Positions 1-5,613 of a stretch of DNA of 7,494 bases are shown here, one piece after another. The position numbers and the translations under genes were made by a program. Origin of the DNA: Acidobacteriaceae bacterium. Its GTDB lineage: Bacteria; Acidobacteriota; Terriglobia; Terriglobales; Acidobacteriaceae. The stretch covers positions 1 to 7,494 of the forward strand of contig JASIJX010000128.1 in the NCBI GenBank assembly GCA_030049955.1. The letters are read 5' to 3'. The notes under the pieces were generated by a model. It did not search any database. It was given only the letters and a program-made list of their open reading frames with translations, and was not told the DNA's origin. Positions within the stretch are counted from its first letter, which is position 1; every line of letters starts with the position of its first letter.

Positions 1-416
1 TCCGTCACCGGTTGAGGCTGCGCGCAATGGGCGCAGCGTTTGGCCTGCAGCGGTATCTCGCTCAGGCATTCGGTGCATTGCTTTGTTGCTGGCGGCTGCG
101 GCGGCGCCGGTTCGTTCTTTTTGAACCGATCCATGAAGTAATGCATGGGCAGCACTATGCAGAAATAGATGACCACGGCCACGATGAAGAACGATACGGC
201 GGCATTGAAGACAGTCCCTATCTTGATTTGGCCGCCGTGAACGATGAGGACCACGTTACTGAAGTCGGGTTTGCCGATGGTGGCCGCGATCAGCGGATTG
301 AGCACGCCCCCTACCATCGCGTTGACGATTGCGTTGAATGCAGCGCCGATAATCACGGCTACGGCAAGGTCGACCACGTTGCCGCGCAGAACGAAGTCGC
401 GAAATCCTTTCAGCAT
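1..416 (-). CDS. mscL: Large-conductance mechanosensitive channel MscL with a zinc-ribbon-like tail (3' end beyond window)
   Basis: MscL forms a pentameric inner-membrane pore that opens under membrane tension and releases solutes during hypo-osmotic shock. The visible 138 residues begin MLKGFRDFVLRGNVVDLAVA, the family's amphipathic N-helix and TM1 (about residues 14-36). TM2 lies at about 70-92, ending in VLPMHYF. The pore residue equivalent to E. coli G22 is alanine, as in Mycobacterium tuberculosis MscL, which this N-terminus resembles. After a proline-rich linker (103-109), where many homologues have a C-terminal helix (LLTEIRDLL type), this protein has Cys114-x2-Cys117 and Cys128-x2-Cys131, a zinc-ribbon-like pattern. 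No stop is reached before the window edge, so the tail is incomplete. The ATG at 416-414 is preceded by AGGAGG at 5-base spacing. It is the last gene of a minus-strand run after mtnA and a small membrane protein. Family assignment is secure; zinc binding is inferred. Confidence 0.95.
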   Translation of the reverse strand, partial: MLKGFRDFVLRGNVVDLAVAVIIGAAFNAIVNAMVGGVLNPLIAATIGKPDFSNVVLIVHGGQIKIGTVFNAAVSFFIVAVVIYFCIVLPMHYFMDRFKKNEPAPPQPPATKQCTECLSEIPLQAKRCAHCAQPQPVT

Positions 417-421
417 CGCTG

Positions 422-427
422 CCTCCT
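422..427 (-). promoter_or_regulatory. Strong ribosome binding site of mscL
   Basis: The minus strand reads AGGAGG, five bases before the mscL ATG. It is a near-consensus Shine-Dalgarno sequence that fixes the mscL start and suggests efficient translation independent of the upstream gene, which ends about 76 bases earlier. Confidence 0.8.
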
Positions 428-502
428 AGGGGGTTGGATTCGCAGGCCGCTGGACGGTCGAAAGTTTCCTGGGAGGAACGGCCGGCGAATACGCTGTGCT
501 GC

Positions 503-796
503 TCAGGATAACGTCAACATGGCCACGATGGCAGCAAGAATCATCATGTCGGCCCAAAGAAGGATCAGCACGCCGGCGTGGTAGAGGCTCCAGCGCCGCT
601 GCAGGCAGCGGGCGGTTTCCGCCATGCCCCATGCGGCCGTGGCAAGCGCGGCAAATTCCCATGGCGAGCCGTGCAGGTTCTGGATGGAGGGGAATCCTGC
701 CAGCCGCAGCGCCAGCAGAAACGCGCCGACGGAGAGCAGAATCCCGCGCACCAGGGATTTCGAACGGATGCGAAGGATGGACGAATGAGGAACCAC
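503..796 (-). CDS. Small hypothetical membrane protein, three predicted helices
   Basis: I do not recognise the family. From the GTG at 796-794 it encodes 97 residues, with three hydrophobic segments at about 15-33, 45-62 and 72-95, separated by short Arg-rich loops (RCLQRRW around 63-69). Codon third positions are strongly GC-biased, as in the neighbouring genes, and the hydrophobic pattern supports real coding. The frame is open up to a GTG at 883, which would add 29 residues and leave a 26-base gap after mtnA. Neither start has a good ribosome binding site, although AGAGG lies just before the 796 GTG, which I prefer because the extra residues look non-membrane and unstructured. It lies between mtnA and mscL on the same strand, so cotranscription is plausible. 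The competing minus-strand frame over this region is Arg/His-rich and looks like a shadow. Function unknown. Confidence 0.62.
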   Translation of the reverse strand: MVPHSSILRIRSKSLVRGILLSVGAFLLALRLAGFPSIQNLHGSPWEFAALATAAWGMAETARCLQRRWSLYHAGVLILLWADMMILAAIVAMLTLS

Positions 797-909
797 GGTG
801 CCTCTGCCAAAATAGGGATGCGCGCCCGAGCAATGCGGCAGGATACTGATTACTTTAACGCGGGGCGAGGCTTTTGATTTCACAAAGCAGGATCTTAACC
901 GGTTATCGG

Positions 910-1983
910 TCAGGCAGAAGGAAGCATGACCGTGCTTGCCTCGCCTGCGGCCATCGCCGCCAGCGACTGATTGTACGGCGCGCGAAGCACGCCGCGCTCG
1001 GTCACGATCGCTGTCACATACTTTGCCGGCGTAACGTCGAAAGCCGGGTTGCAGATGCCTACCCCGTGCGGGGTCAATTGCGTGCCGGCATGGTGCGTCA
1101 CCTCACGCTGCGGCCGCTCTTCGATCGGAATAGCCTCGCCTGTGGCCGTCGCCAAGTCAATCGTTGACCACGGCGCCGCGACGTAGAACGGAATCCCGTG
1201 CTCGCGCGCAAGAATGGCGACATTGTACGTCCCAATCTTGTTGGCCACGTCGCCGTTGGCGGCAATGCGGTCCGCGCCCACCACGACGGCCTTGATTTTG
1301 CCGGCGCGCATCAGGCTGGCCGCCATGTTATCGCAGATCACGGTGGTGGGAATGCCGTCGGCCATCAGTTCCCACGCGGTGAGCCGCGCGCCCTGCAGAA
1401 ACGGCCGCGTCTCGTCGGCGTAAACGTGAATCTGCTTGCCCTGCTCGACGGCCGCGCGAATAACGCCGAGCGCGGTTCCGTAGCCGCAGGTGGCCAGAGC
1501 TCCGGCGTTGCAGTGGGTCAGCACGCCGCCTTCCTGGGGAAGCAGTTCGCCGCCGCAGGCGCCCATCGCCTTGCACGCAGCGATGTCTTCCTCGTACATG
1601 GCGTGCGCCTCGGCCAGTATTTTTTCCTGGATTTGGTCGAGGGGCGTGTCGGCAGCAAGCAGCTTCGTGAACAGCCGCTTCATCCGGTCAATGGCCCAGA
1701 ACAGGTTCACCGCCGTCGGCCGCGTTCCGGCCAGCCGCGCGCAGATCTTTTCAAACTCCGCAGCAAATTCTTCGGTCGTTTGAGCTTTGGCCTTTAACGC
1801 TCCCAAGGCTACGCCATAGGCCGCCGAGACCCCGATCGCCGGCGCCCCGCGAACGACCATGGTGACGATGATCTCGGCCACGTCCTCGTAGGTGCCGGCG
1901 AGGACATAGGTCTCCTCGAGCGGCAGCTTGGTCTGATCGAGGAAACGTACGCCTTCAGGGGTCCAGGTGAGCGTGGGGATCAT
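910..1983 (-). CDS. mtnA: S-methyl-5-thioribose-1-phosphate isomerase
   Basis: MtnA converts 5-methylthioribose-1-phosphate to 5-methylthioribulose-1-phosphate in the cytosolic methionine salvage pathway, which recycles methylthioadenosine from polyamine and related SAM-dependent reactions. The 357-residue product matches the usual length (B. subtilis about 353). It opens with [20 protein letters not shown] and carries RGAPAIG at 45-51, the catalytic-cysteine segment [12 protein letters not shown] (Cys166), the catalytic-aspartate segment [12 protein letters not shown] (Asp238), NKIGTYN at 248-254 and a C-terminal APYNQS. The frame is open upstream to 2139, but that extension is not MtnA-like. 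An in-frame ATG at 2010-2008 is possible, yet it sits in the loop of a hairpin. The chosen ATG has only a weak GGAA four bases upstream. No other methionine-salvage gene is visible nearby; the downstream neighbours are a membrane protein and mscL. It is related to eIF2B-alpha-like proteins, but the catalytic motifs favour MtnA. Confidence 0.96.
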   Translation of the reverse strand: MIPTLTWTPEGVRFLDQTKLPLEETYVLAGTYEDVAEIIVTMVVRGAPAIGVSAAYGVALGALKAKAQTTEEFAAEFEKICARLAGTRPTAVNLFWAIDRMKRLFTKLLAADTPLDQIQEKILAEAHAMYEEDIAACKAMGACGGELLPQEGGVLTHCNAGALATCGYGTALGVIRAAVEQGKQIHVYADETRPFLQGARLTAWELMADGIPTTVICDNMAASLMRAGKIKAVVVGADRIAANGDVANKIGTYNVAILAREHGIPFYVAAPWSTIDLATATGEAIPIEERPQREVTHHAGTQLTPHGVGICNPAFDVTPAKYVTAIVTERGVLRAPYNQSLAAMAAGEASTVMLPSA

Positions 1984-1995
1984 GCAGTTCCAGTG

Positions 1996-2019
1996 TAAAA
2001 CGCCGAGCATGAACTCGGC
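1996..2019 (-). promoter_or_regulatory. Attenuator-like hairpin and T-run in the mtnA leader
   Basis: On the minus strand, GCCGAG, a six-base loop TTCATG and CTCGGC form a perfect 6-bp stem (2002-2019), followed by GTTTTA. The structure ends about 12 bases before the mtnA ATG. Its loop contains an alternative in-frame ATG. It could be a weak intrinsic terminator acting as an attenuator, or a structure that limits ribosome access. The U-run is short, so strength is doubtful. Confidence 0.4.
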
Positions 2020-2170
2020 CCCTGCGCTCGCGCGGTGCGGCGGGCAATGGCGCCGGCGCGGCAGTGGCGGTTCCGAAACCATTTCCCGTACCCAAATCGG
2101 ATCAAAAAATCTGTTCGGACCATGCGGGGAAAGATACACTGAAAACAGCTTGCCACCCCGTGGAAGACTG

Positions 2171-2201
2171 TTTCATCGGATTTGCGAACTCCGTTTAGAA
2201 T
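2171..2201 (+). promoter_or_regulatory. Candidate promoter for the bactofilin gene
   Basis: TAGAAT at 2196-2201 is a good -10 match. The best upstream element is TTCATC at 2172-2177, with an 18-base spacer, a weak -35. Transcription from here would give a leader of about 180 bases that includes the GC hairpin at 2277-2292. TATAAG at 2261-2266 is an alternative -10 without a convincing -35. Confidence 0.25.
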
Positions 2202-2276
2202 AGCGGGGAAGCCATTTTCCGGCGGGCCGGGAACGGCATCTTACCCGTAGCCACCGGCAATATAAGACCGCCGTGG

Positions 2277-2308
2277 CGCGGGATGGCCCGCGGAGTTTAT
2301 GTTTTTTT
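2277..2308 (+). promoter_or_regulatory. GC-only hairpin followed by T-tract in the bactofilin leader
   Basis: CGCGGG, loop ATGG, CCCGCG form a perfect 6-bp GC stem (2277-2292). It is followed by a T-rich stretch with seven consecutive T at 2302-2308. The layout resembles an intrinsic terminator or attenuator about 80 bases before the bactofilin start, but the T-run begins nine bases after the stem rather than directly, so termination may be weak. No upstream plus-strand gene exists for it to terminate, which makes a leader-regulatory role possible. Confidence 0.4.
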
Positions 2309-2366
2309 GTTTGGGTTCAGCCATGGGCCGTTGCCTTGGCCATCCCCCTCGTCCCCTGGGACAGAA

Positions 2367-2372
2367 AAGGAA
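2367..2372 (+). promoter_or_regulatory. Ribosome binding site that leaves the bactofilin start ambiguous
   Basis: AAGGAA lies 5 bases before an in-frame TTG (2378) and 14 bases before the ATG at 2387. Spacing favours the TTG (adding residues M-S-A), while start-codon quality favours the ATG. Confidence 0.5.
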
Positions 2373-2386
2373 TTACCTTGAGCGCT

Positions 2387-2884
2387 ATGTGGAAACCAAG
2401 CCAGACTGGATCAGTAAGCCCCAACCCCACCCCGGAGCCGTTACGGCCGGCCACTCCGATGCCCGCTGCTGAGCCGGCTCGTGCTCAGGCCACCCCGGCC
2501 AGCAACGAACAGGCCACCATCGGGAAGGGATTGTTCATCAAGGGTGAAATCTCCGGTTCCGAGTCGTTGCTCGTCGACGGCAAAGTCGAGGGCAACGTCA
2601 ACCTTCCCGGCAACCGCGTGACGGTTGGCCGCAATGGCCAGGTCGCGGCGAACATCACCGCCCGCGAGGTGGTCATTCTCGGCAAGGTGCGTGGCAATGT
2701 CTCGGCGACCGATCGCGTGGATATTCGCGCAGAGGGCGCATTGAATGGCGATGTCGCCGCGGCTCGCATCAGCATTGAGGACGGTGCGTTCTTCAAGGGC
2801 GGAATCGACATCAAGAAGCCTGAAAGCGGCAAGTCTACAGGTGTGACGGCAAGCGCGCCTGAGCCGGTCAAAGCCGCTCAGTAA
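2387..2884 (+). CDS. Bactofilin family cytoskeletal protein
   Basis: Bactofilins (formerly DUF583) polymerise without nucleotide into membrane-associated filaments and scaffold peptidoglycan enzymes, polarity factors or stalk and shape determinants. The 165-residue product has a Pro/Ala-rich flexible N-terminus (about 1-43), a core of short right-handed beta-helix-type repeats (about 44-141) and an Ala/Pro/Lys tail. The core begins TIGKGLFIKGEISGSESLLV and contains the repeated G-x-V-x-G-N pattern (GKVEGNV, GKVRGNV, GALNGDV). Length and order are typical. ATG 2387 is chosen; the TTG at 2378 has better ribosome-site spacing. The longer open frame back to 2273 has no family support. It is a single plus-strand gene, divergent from mtnA and convergent with the response regulator. 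Envelope-related genes nearby (MurJ-like, Alr, MscL) fit a cell-shape role, but no partner is directly adjacent. Confidence 0.92.
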   Translation: MWKPSQTGSVSPNPTPEPLRPATPMPAAEPARAQATPASNEQATIGKGLFIKGEISGSESLLVDGKVEGNVNLPGNRVTVGRNGQVAANITAREVVILGKVRGNVSATDRVDIRAEGALNGDVAAARISIEDGAFFKGGIDIKKPESGKSTGVTASAPEPVKAAQ

Positions 2885-2912
2885 TATACCCTCCTCTGTT
2901 GGAGTTCTCGCT

Positions 2913-2940
2913 GGGCGCCTCTGCATGCGCGGGGGCGCTC
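2913..2940. terminator. Hairpin between convergent bactofilin and response-regulator genes
   Basis: GGGCGCCTC and GGGGCGCTC pair across a ten-base loop (7 to 9 pairs counting G-U), 28 bases after the bactofilin stop and 31 bases beyond the stop of the opposing gene. No T-run follows on either strand, so it is at best a U-tract-free or Rho-assisted bidirectional terminator. Position between converging genes is the main support. Confidence 0.3.
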
Positions 2941-2971
2941 CATCCCTGGTCTAGTCCTCGCTCTCTGGCCT

Positions 2972-3355
2972 TCAGGCCGTCCGCGGGGCGATCTCAAGCT
3001 GCCGCAGGAGTTCCTCCGGCCGGAACGGCTTTTCGAGAACCTCGAACTCCCGGCCCTCAATCCGGAACACTGCCGCATCCAGCAGCGACGTTTGCGCCGT
3101 GATGAATAGCACCCGGCAGTCGGGCAGCATTTCCACGATCTCAAGCGCCGCATCCACGCCGCTCAATTCACCCATAAATATGTCGCTGATCAGGATATCC
3201 GGCTTCAGCGTTCGGGCCAGTTCCACTGCCGTTTCACCGCTGTAGACCGGAACCGCGTAAAAGCCCTGCATGTTCAGAATCATGGCCAGGCTGTCGGCGA
3301 TGGTTCTTTCATCGTCGGCAACTACTACACGTGTTAGTGAGCCAGTATTCGGCAC
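2972..3355 (-). CDS. Stand-alone receiver-domain response regulator
   Basis: CheY-like receiver of 127 residues that would be phosphorylated by a histidine kinase and signal through protein contacts, because no output domain follows. Visible landmarks: beta-1 VVVADDE with the acidic pair Asp14-Asp15, phospho-acceptor Asp58 in LISDIFMG, switch Thr87 in LFITA, and Lys109-Pro110 in LEKPFRPEEL. These are the full set of receiver catalytic residues. The GTG at 3355-3353 is chosen because GGAG lies five bases upstream and the fold starts nine residues later. The frame stays open further into murJ, but that is antisense-free shadow in another frame of murJ. No kinase gene is in the window. It lies 95 bases after murJ on the same strand, so read-through is possible, though the intervening palindromes suggest separate control. 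Partner and function cannot be told from sequence. Confidence 0.9.
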   Translation of the reverse strand: MPNTGSLTRVVVADDERTIADSLAMILNMQGFYAVPVYSGETAVELARTLKPDILISDIFMGELSGVDAALEIVEMLPDCRVLFITAQTSLLDAAVFRIEGREFEVLEKPFRPEELLRQLEIAPRTA

Positions 3356-3450
3356 GGAAGCTCCGGCTATGTGGAAATGTGGAGGAAGTCTAACCCAACT
3401 TTGGTTCGGAACGAACCTAGGAATTCCCTGGTAGTTTCTAGTTTCTTGGG
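3356..3450 (-). promoter_or_regulatory. Palindrome-rich gap between murJ-like gene and response regulator
   Basis: This 95-base gap holds the leader of the response regulator. It contains an exact inverted repeat GGTTCG-GAA-CGAACC (3403-3417), a near-palindrome centred on GGAATTCC (3416-3431, 12 of 16 symmetrical), a small palindrome CCAA-CT-TTGG (3394-3403), and a tandem TAGTTTC pair (3432-3445). The repeats could be a murJ terminator, an operator for the regulator, or both. No T-run follows the stem on the minus strand. Confidence 0.35.
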
Positions 3451-5139
3451 TTACGAAAGTCGCAACCGCTTCAGCGCAACGCGCGGCAGTGCCGAGCCGG
3501 TTTTTTCGAGGACGTACATGCTGAGCGGCAGCCAGATGGCGGAGCCTGCAACGAGTTCGGCCAGATAGCCCCAGCGGACAGAGTGCGGGGACTCGAGCGC
3601 CAGCAATGCGCCCACGCCGCGCACCGCGAGCCATGCCGCAACCCCTCCGGCCAGCGCCGCTGCCAGGCAGCGGCCGAGCTCCGCATAATCCAGGCTGGCC
3701 AGCGACACCATGCGCCGCTGGTGCAGCAGCACAGCGATGGTCGAAGTCTGCATTGCAATGCCGATATTCGACGCCACAGCAAGGCCCACGACGCCGAATG
3801 TGTGATAAAGCGCCGCGTAGATGGGCAGCGAAATCACGGTGATGATGGTGCTGGCGATCATGGGCAGGCGCGTGTTGCCCGCGGCGTAAAACGCGCGCGC
3901 ATAAATTGCCTGCGCCGACCACAGGAATATCGAAAGCGAGAAAACGGCGAAATAGAGCGCGCATTCATTAGCGCTGGCGAAGGAAAATTCGCCGCCGGCA
4001 AAGACCAGGGTAATGGCCGGCTTGCCCAACACGATCATGGCTGAGGCTAGCAGCACGCCGAGCGCGGCGACGCGGGAGACCGAATCGGCCACCTCGGTTG
4101 CAAATTCGTAGCGGCGGTCCTGCGTCCACAGGCTGGCGAAAAAGGGCATGGATGCTGCGCCGGTTGCCTGCGCCAGCATGGCCATGGGCGCGGTAAAGAC
4201 CTGCTTGGCATAGGTCATCAGCGCGACCGCGCCGCTGGTGGCGGAGGCGAAGTACGCGATGATCCAGTTGTCGGCCGTCACCAGCGAAACGCCAGCCATC
4301 AGCGGCAGCGAGAGGCGCACCCATTCGCGCAGGCCTTCGTTGCGCCAATCGAGAACGAAGCGGTAACGAGTGCCGGCGCGGTGCGCGAAGAGCCAATTCA
4401 GAAAGAACGGCCCGAAAAATGCGCCTGCCACCGTGCCGATGGCGAGAGACGAGACGCCAATGCGCTTGACCAGCAGCAGGCCGCCGACGATGGCGCCCGA
4501 GCCATAAATGAGCGGCGCCACCGCCTGCACGCTGAACTGCTTGCGCACCAGCAGCACCGCGCCGAACACGCCCCCGGCAAAGAAGCACAACTGCCCGGGG
4601 AGCAGGATGCGCGTGAGCATGGTGCACAGCGCCGCCTTTTCGGGATCGAAGCCGTGGAACCACCAGCGCACATACCACGGAGCGATGATTTCGGCGATGA
4701 CGATGGCGGTGCCCAGCACCACGTACATGGTGCTGAGGATGACCGAGAGCGCACGCGCGCCCTCGGCCTCGCGACCGGTTTCCCGGTAACGGGTGAGGAT
4801 GGTGACAAAACTGATGGAAGCTGCGCCGCCGACCAGGAAATAGGAGATTTTGTCGGGCAGAATGAATGCCGCGGTTAGCGCATCGGCCTGCATGCCGTTG
4901 CCGAATAGCCAGACGATGTACTTCATCCGCACCAGGCCGATGATCCGCGACAGGAAGGTTGAGACCATCAGGACGACGGTGGCGGAAAACACGCTGTGGG
5001 CGTGCGCGGGGTGCAGGATGCCCAGGCCGCGCGACCACCACGAGCGCGAGCTTCGGAAGGGCTGAGTTGAAGGCGATCCGGACACTAGGTCGATTCTACC
5101 GGGCCTCGCGTCACGGCCGGGGTGAGCCGATTGCTTCAT
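3451..5139 (-). CDS. murJ: MurJ/MviN-family lipid flippase, divergent (MOP superfamily)
   Basis: MurJ moves lipid II from the cytoplasmic to the outer face of the inner membrane for peptidoglycan synthesis. The 562-residue product is a polytopic membrane protein with about 14 hydrophobic segments and an unusual 50-residue soluble N-terminal extension (E. coli MurJ is 511 residues). TM1 shows SRIIGLVR, aligning Arg65 and Arg71 with E. coli R18 and R24, and MQADALTAAF aligns Asp86 with D39. However, the R52-R53 positions are Ser99-Tyr100, E57 is Val104, and R270 (YADR) is Gln313 (YAKQ). R52 and R270 are reported as essential in E. coli, so this may be a paralogue acting on another lipid-linked substrate, or a lineage with a different binding site. 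The ATG at 5139-5137 overlaps the VOC stop as ATGA, which fixes the start and implies translational coupling. A GTG at 5154 is less likely. Family is certain; lipid II as substrate is not. Confidence 0.9.
   Translation of the reverse strand: MKQSAHPGRDARPGRIDLVSGSPSTQPFRSSRSWWSRGLGILHPAHAHSVFSATVVLMVSTFLSRIIGLVRMKYIVWLFGNGMQADALTAAFILPDKISYFLVGGAASISFVTILTRYRETGREAEGARALSVILSTMYVVLGTAIVIAEIIAPWYVRWWFHGFDPEKAALCTMLTRILLPGQLCFFAGGVFGAVLLVRKQFSVQAVAPLIYGSGAIVGGLLLVKRIGVSSLAIGTVAGAFFGPFFLNWLFAHRAGTRYRFVLDWRNEGLREWVRLSLPLMAGVSLVTADNWIIAYFASATSGAVALMTYAKQVFTAPMAMLAQATGAASMPFFASLWTQDRRYEFATEVADSVSRVAALGVLLASAMIVLGKPAITLVFAGGEFSFASANECALYFAVFSLSIFLWSAQAIYARAFYAAGNTRLPMIASTIITVISLPIYAALYHTFGVVGLAVASNIGIAMQTSTIAVLLHQRRMVSLASLDYAELGRCLAAALAGGVAAWLAVRGVGALLALESPHSVRWGYLAELVAGSAIWLPLSMYVLEKTGSALPRVALKRLRLS
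5136..5139 (-). promoter_or_regulatory. ATGA stop-start overlap coupling the VOC gene and murJ
   Basis: On the minus strand the VOC stop TGA (5138-5136) shares bases with the murJ ATG (5139-5137). No good Shine-Dalgarno precedes the murJ ATG, so ribosomes finishing the VOC gene probably reinitiate on murJ. Confidence 0.75.
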
Positions 5140-5558
5140 CCATGCGCCGCCCACGGATCGTATGTCCCTGCGCTCCAGGAATGGCCCTCCGGATCTCTCA
5201 CCATGAACTCGTGGCTGCCGTACGGCGTCTGCTGGATGGGCCGCACTACCGTCGCTCCGCGTTCGACAGCCCGGCTGTAGGCGGCGTCCGCATCTGCGAC
5301 CACAATATAGGCGCTGCGCGTTTCCACGCCGCTCAGTTCGTCGGGCGACCGGAACAGGCGTCCTAACTCATCATCTTTTGCCGAACCCAACATGATCATG
5401 CCGCCGTTCAGGCTCAGCTCCGCGTGCGCGATGGTTCCGTTCGGCCCTTCGTACACGGCGTGCCGTTCAAAACCGAAGACATTTTGCAGCCACTCTATGG
5501 TGGCGGGCGCGTTGCAGTACCGGAGGGTTGGCATCACGGTAGTCTTGAAATGGGCCAC
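5136..5558 (-). CDS. VOC superfamily (glyoxalase/bleomycin-resistance fold) protein
   Basis: The 140-residue product is one VOC protomer of paired beta-alpha-beta-beta-beta modules. The first half opens MPTLRYCNAPATIEWLQNVF (residues 9-28) and runs through TIAHAELSLNGGMIMLGS (42-59). The second has TRSAYIVVADADAAYSRAVE (80-99) and VRDPEGHSWSAGTYDPWA (120-137). The order and the RDPEGH ending are typical of PhnB/YdeM-like VOC proteins often labelled glyoxalase or bleomycin-resistance protein. His45, Glu47 and His126 are possible metal ligands, but the real substrate is unknown and resistance should not be assumed. The GTG at 5558-5556 is chosen because GGAGGAAC lies directly upstream with 5-base spacing; the ATG at residue 9 is the fallback. 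It is the first gene of a unit with the MurJ-like flippase (ATGA overlap) and is divergent from the alr remnant and ykgJ-like gene. Confidence 0.88.
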   Translation of the reverse strand: MAHFKTTVMPTLRYCNAPATIEWLQNVFGFERHAVYEGPNGTIAHAELSLNGGMIMLGSAKDDELGRLFRSPDELSGVETRSAYIVVADADAAYSRAVERGATVVRPIQQTPYGSHEFMVRDPEGHSWSAGTYDPWAAHG

Positions 5559-5560
5559 GA

Positions 5561-5568
5561 GTTCCTCC
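5561..5568 (-). promoter_or_regulatory. Strong ribosome binding site deciding the GTG start of the VOC gene
   Basis: The minus strand reads GGAGGAAC, with the GGAGG core five bases before GTG 5558. No comparable site precedes the ATG eight codons later, so the GTG start is preferred. Confidence 0.7.
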
Positions 5569-5574
5569 GCGGGA

Positions 5575-5603
5575 AGAATACGGCTGGTAAACGGCAAAAG
5601 CAA
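5575..5603 (-). promoter_or_regulatory. Candidate promoter for the VOC-murJ unit
   Basis: On the minus strand TTGCTT (5603-5598) and TATTCT (5580-5575) are separated by 17 bases, a reasonable -35/-10 pair. Transcription would begin near 5568, giving a very short leader that includes the ribosome site. The short leader is a reason for caution. Confidence 0.3.
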
Positions 5604-5613
5604 CGGCCAAATC

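Larger units (their letters stand above)
1984..2386. other. Divergent intergenic region between mtnA and the bactofilin gene
   Basis: About 400 bases with no convincing gene. Open frames on both strands extend into it, but their peptides resemble neither neighbour family. It should hold both promoters and both 5' leaders. Visible items are the mtnA hairpin (1996-2019), a short stem GGTT-TCGG-AACC on the minus strand around 2070-2081, a candidate -10 TAGAAT (2196-2201), a second candidate TATAAG (2261-2266), a GC hairpin with T-tract (2277-2308), and a small stem GTCCC-CT-GGGAC (2351-2362) just before the bactofilin ribosome site. I searched by eye for a SAM-I riboswitch core upstream of mtnA and did not find one. 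Confidence 0.55.

Noticed and set aside
426..833. Minus-strand 135-residue open frame overlapping the small membrane protein
   Set aside because: Very rich in Arg, His and Pro with no hydrophobic or domain pattern; it is an off-frame shadow of the better-supported frame at 503-796.
896..905. Palindrome TAACCGGTTA after the mtnA stop as a terminator
   Set aside because: Ten-base perfect palindrome with no loop and no T-run on the minus strand; too short to stand as a terminator.
1198..1797. Plus-strand 199-residue open frame opposite mtnA
   Set aside because: Antisense shadow of a clear MtnA coding region in GC-rich DNA; no recognisable motif.
1984..2139. 52-residue N-terminal extension of MtnA
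   Set aside because: Pro/Arg/His-rich and unlike MtnA; family proteins start at the MIPTLTW segment.
1984..2200. SAM riboswitch upstream of mtnA
   Set aside because: I looked for the SAM-I core by eye and found no matching conserved segments; only simple hairpins are visible.
2273..2386. 38-residue N-terminal extension of the bactofilin from GTG 2273
   Set aside because: The hydrophobic stretch looks like a possible membrane anchor, but it reads through the GC hairpin and T-tract, has no ribosome site, and is not needed for the fold.
2967..2978. GGCCT-TC-AGGCC stem at the response-regulator stop
   Set aside because: Two-base loop and no T-run; overlaps the coding end, likely chance in GC-rich sequence.
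3356..3964. N-terminal extension of the response regulator into murJ
   Set aside because: The frame is open but the translation is Arg/Ala-rich and overlaps murJ; a GTG with good ribosome-site spacing starts the receiver at 3355.
3968..5041. Long minus-strand 357-residue frame inside the murJ-like gene
   Set aside because: Arg/His-rich translation typical of an off-frame reading of a membrane-protein gene; the other minus-strand frame is clearly MurJ-like.
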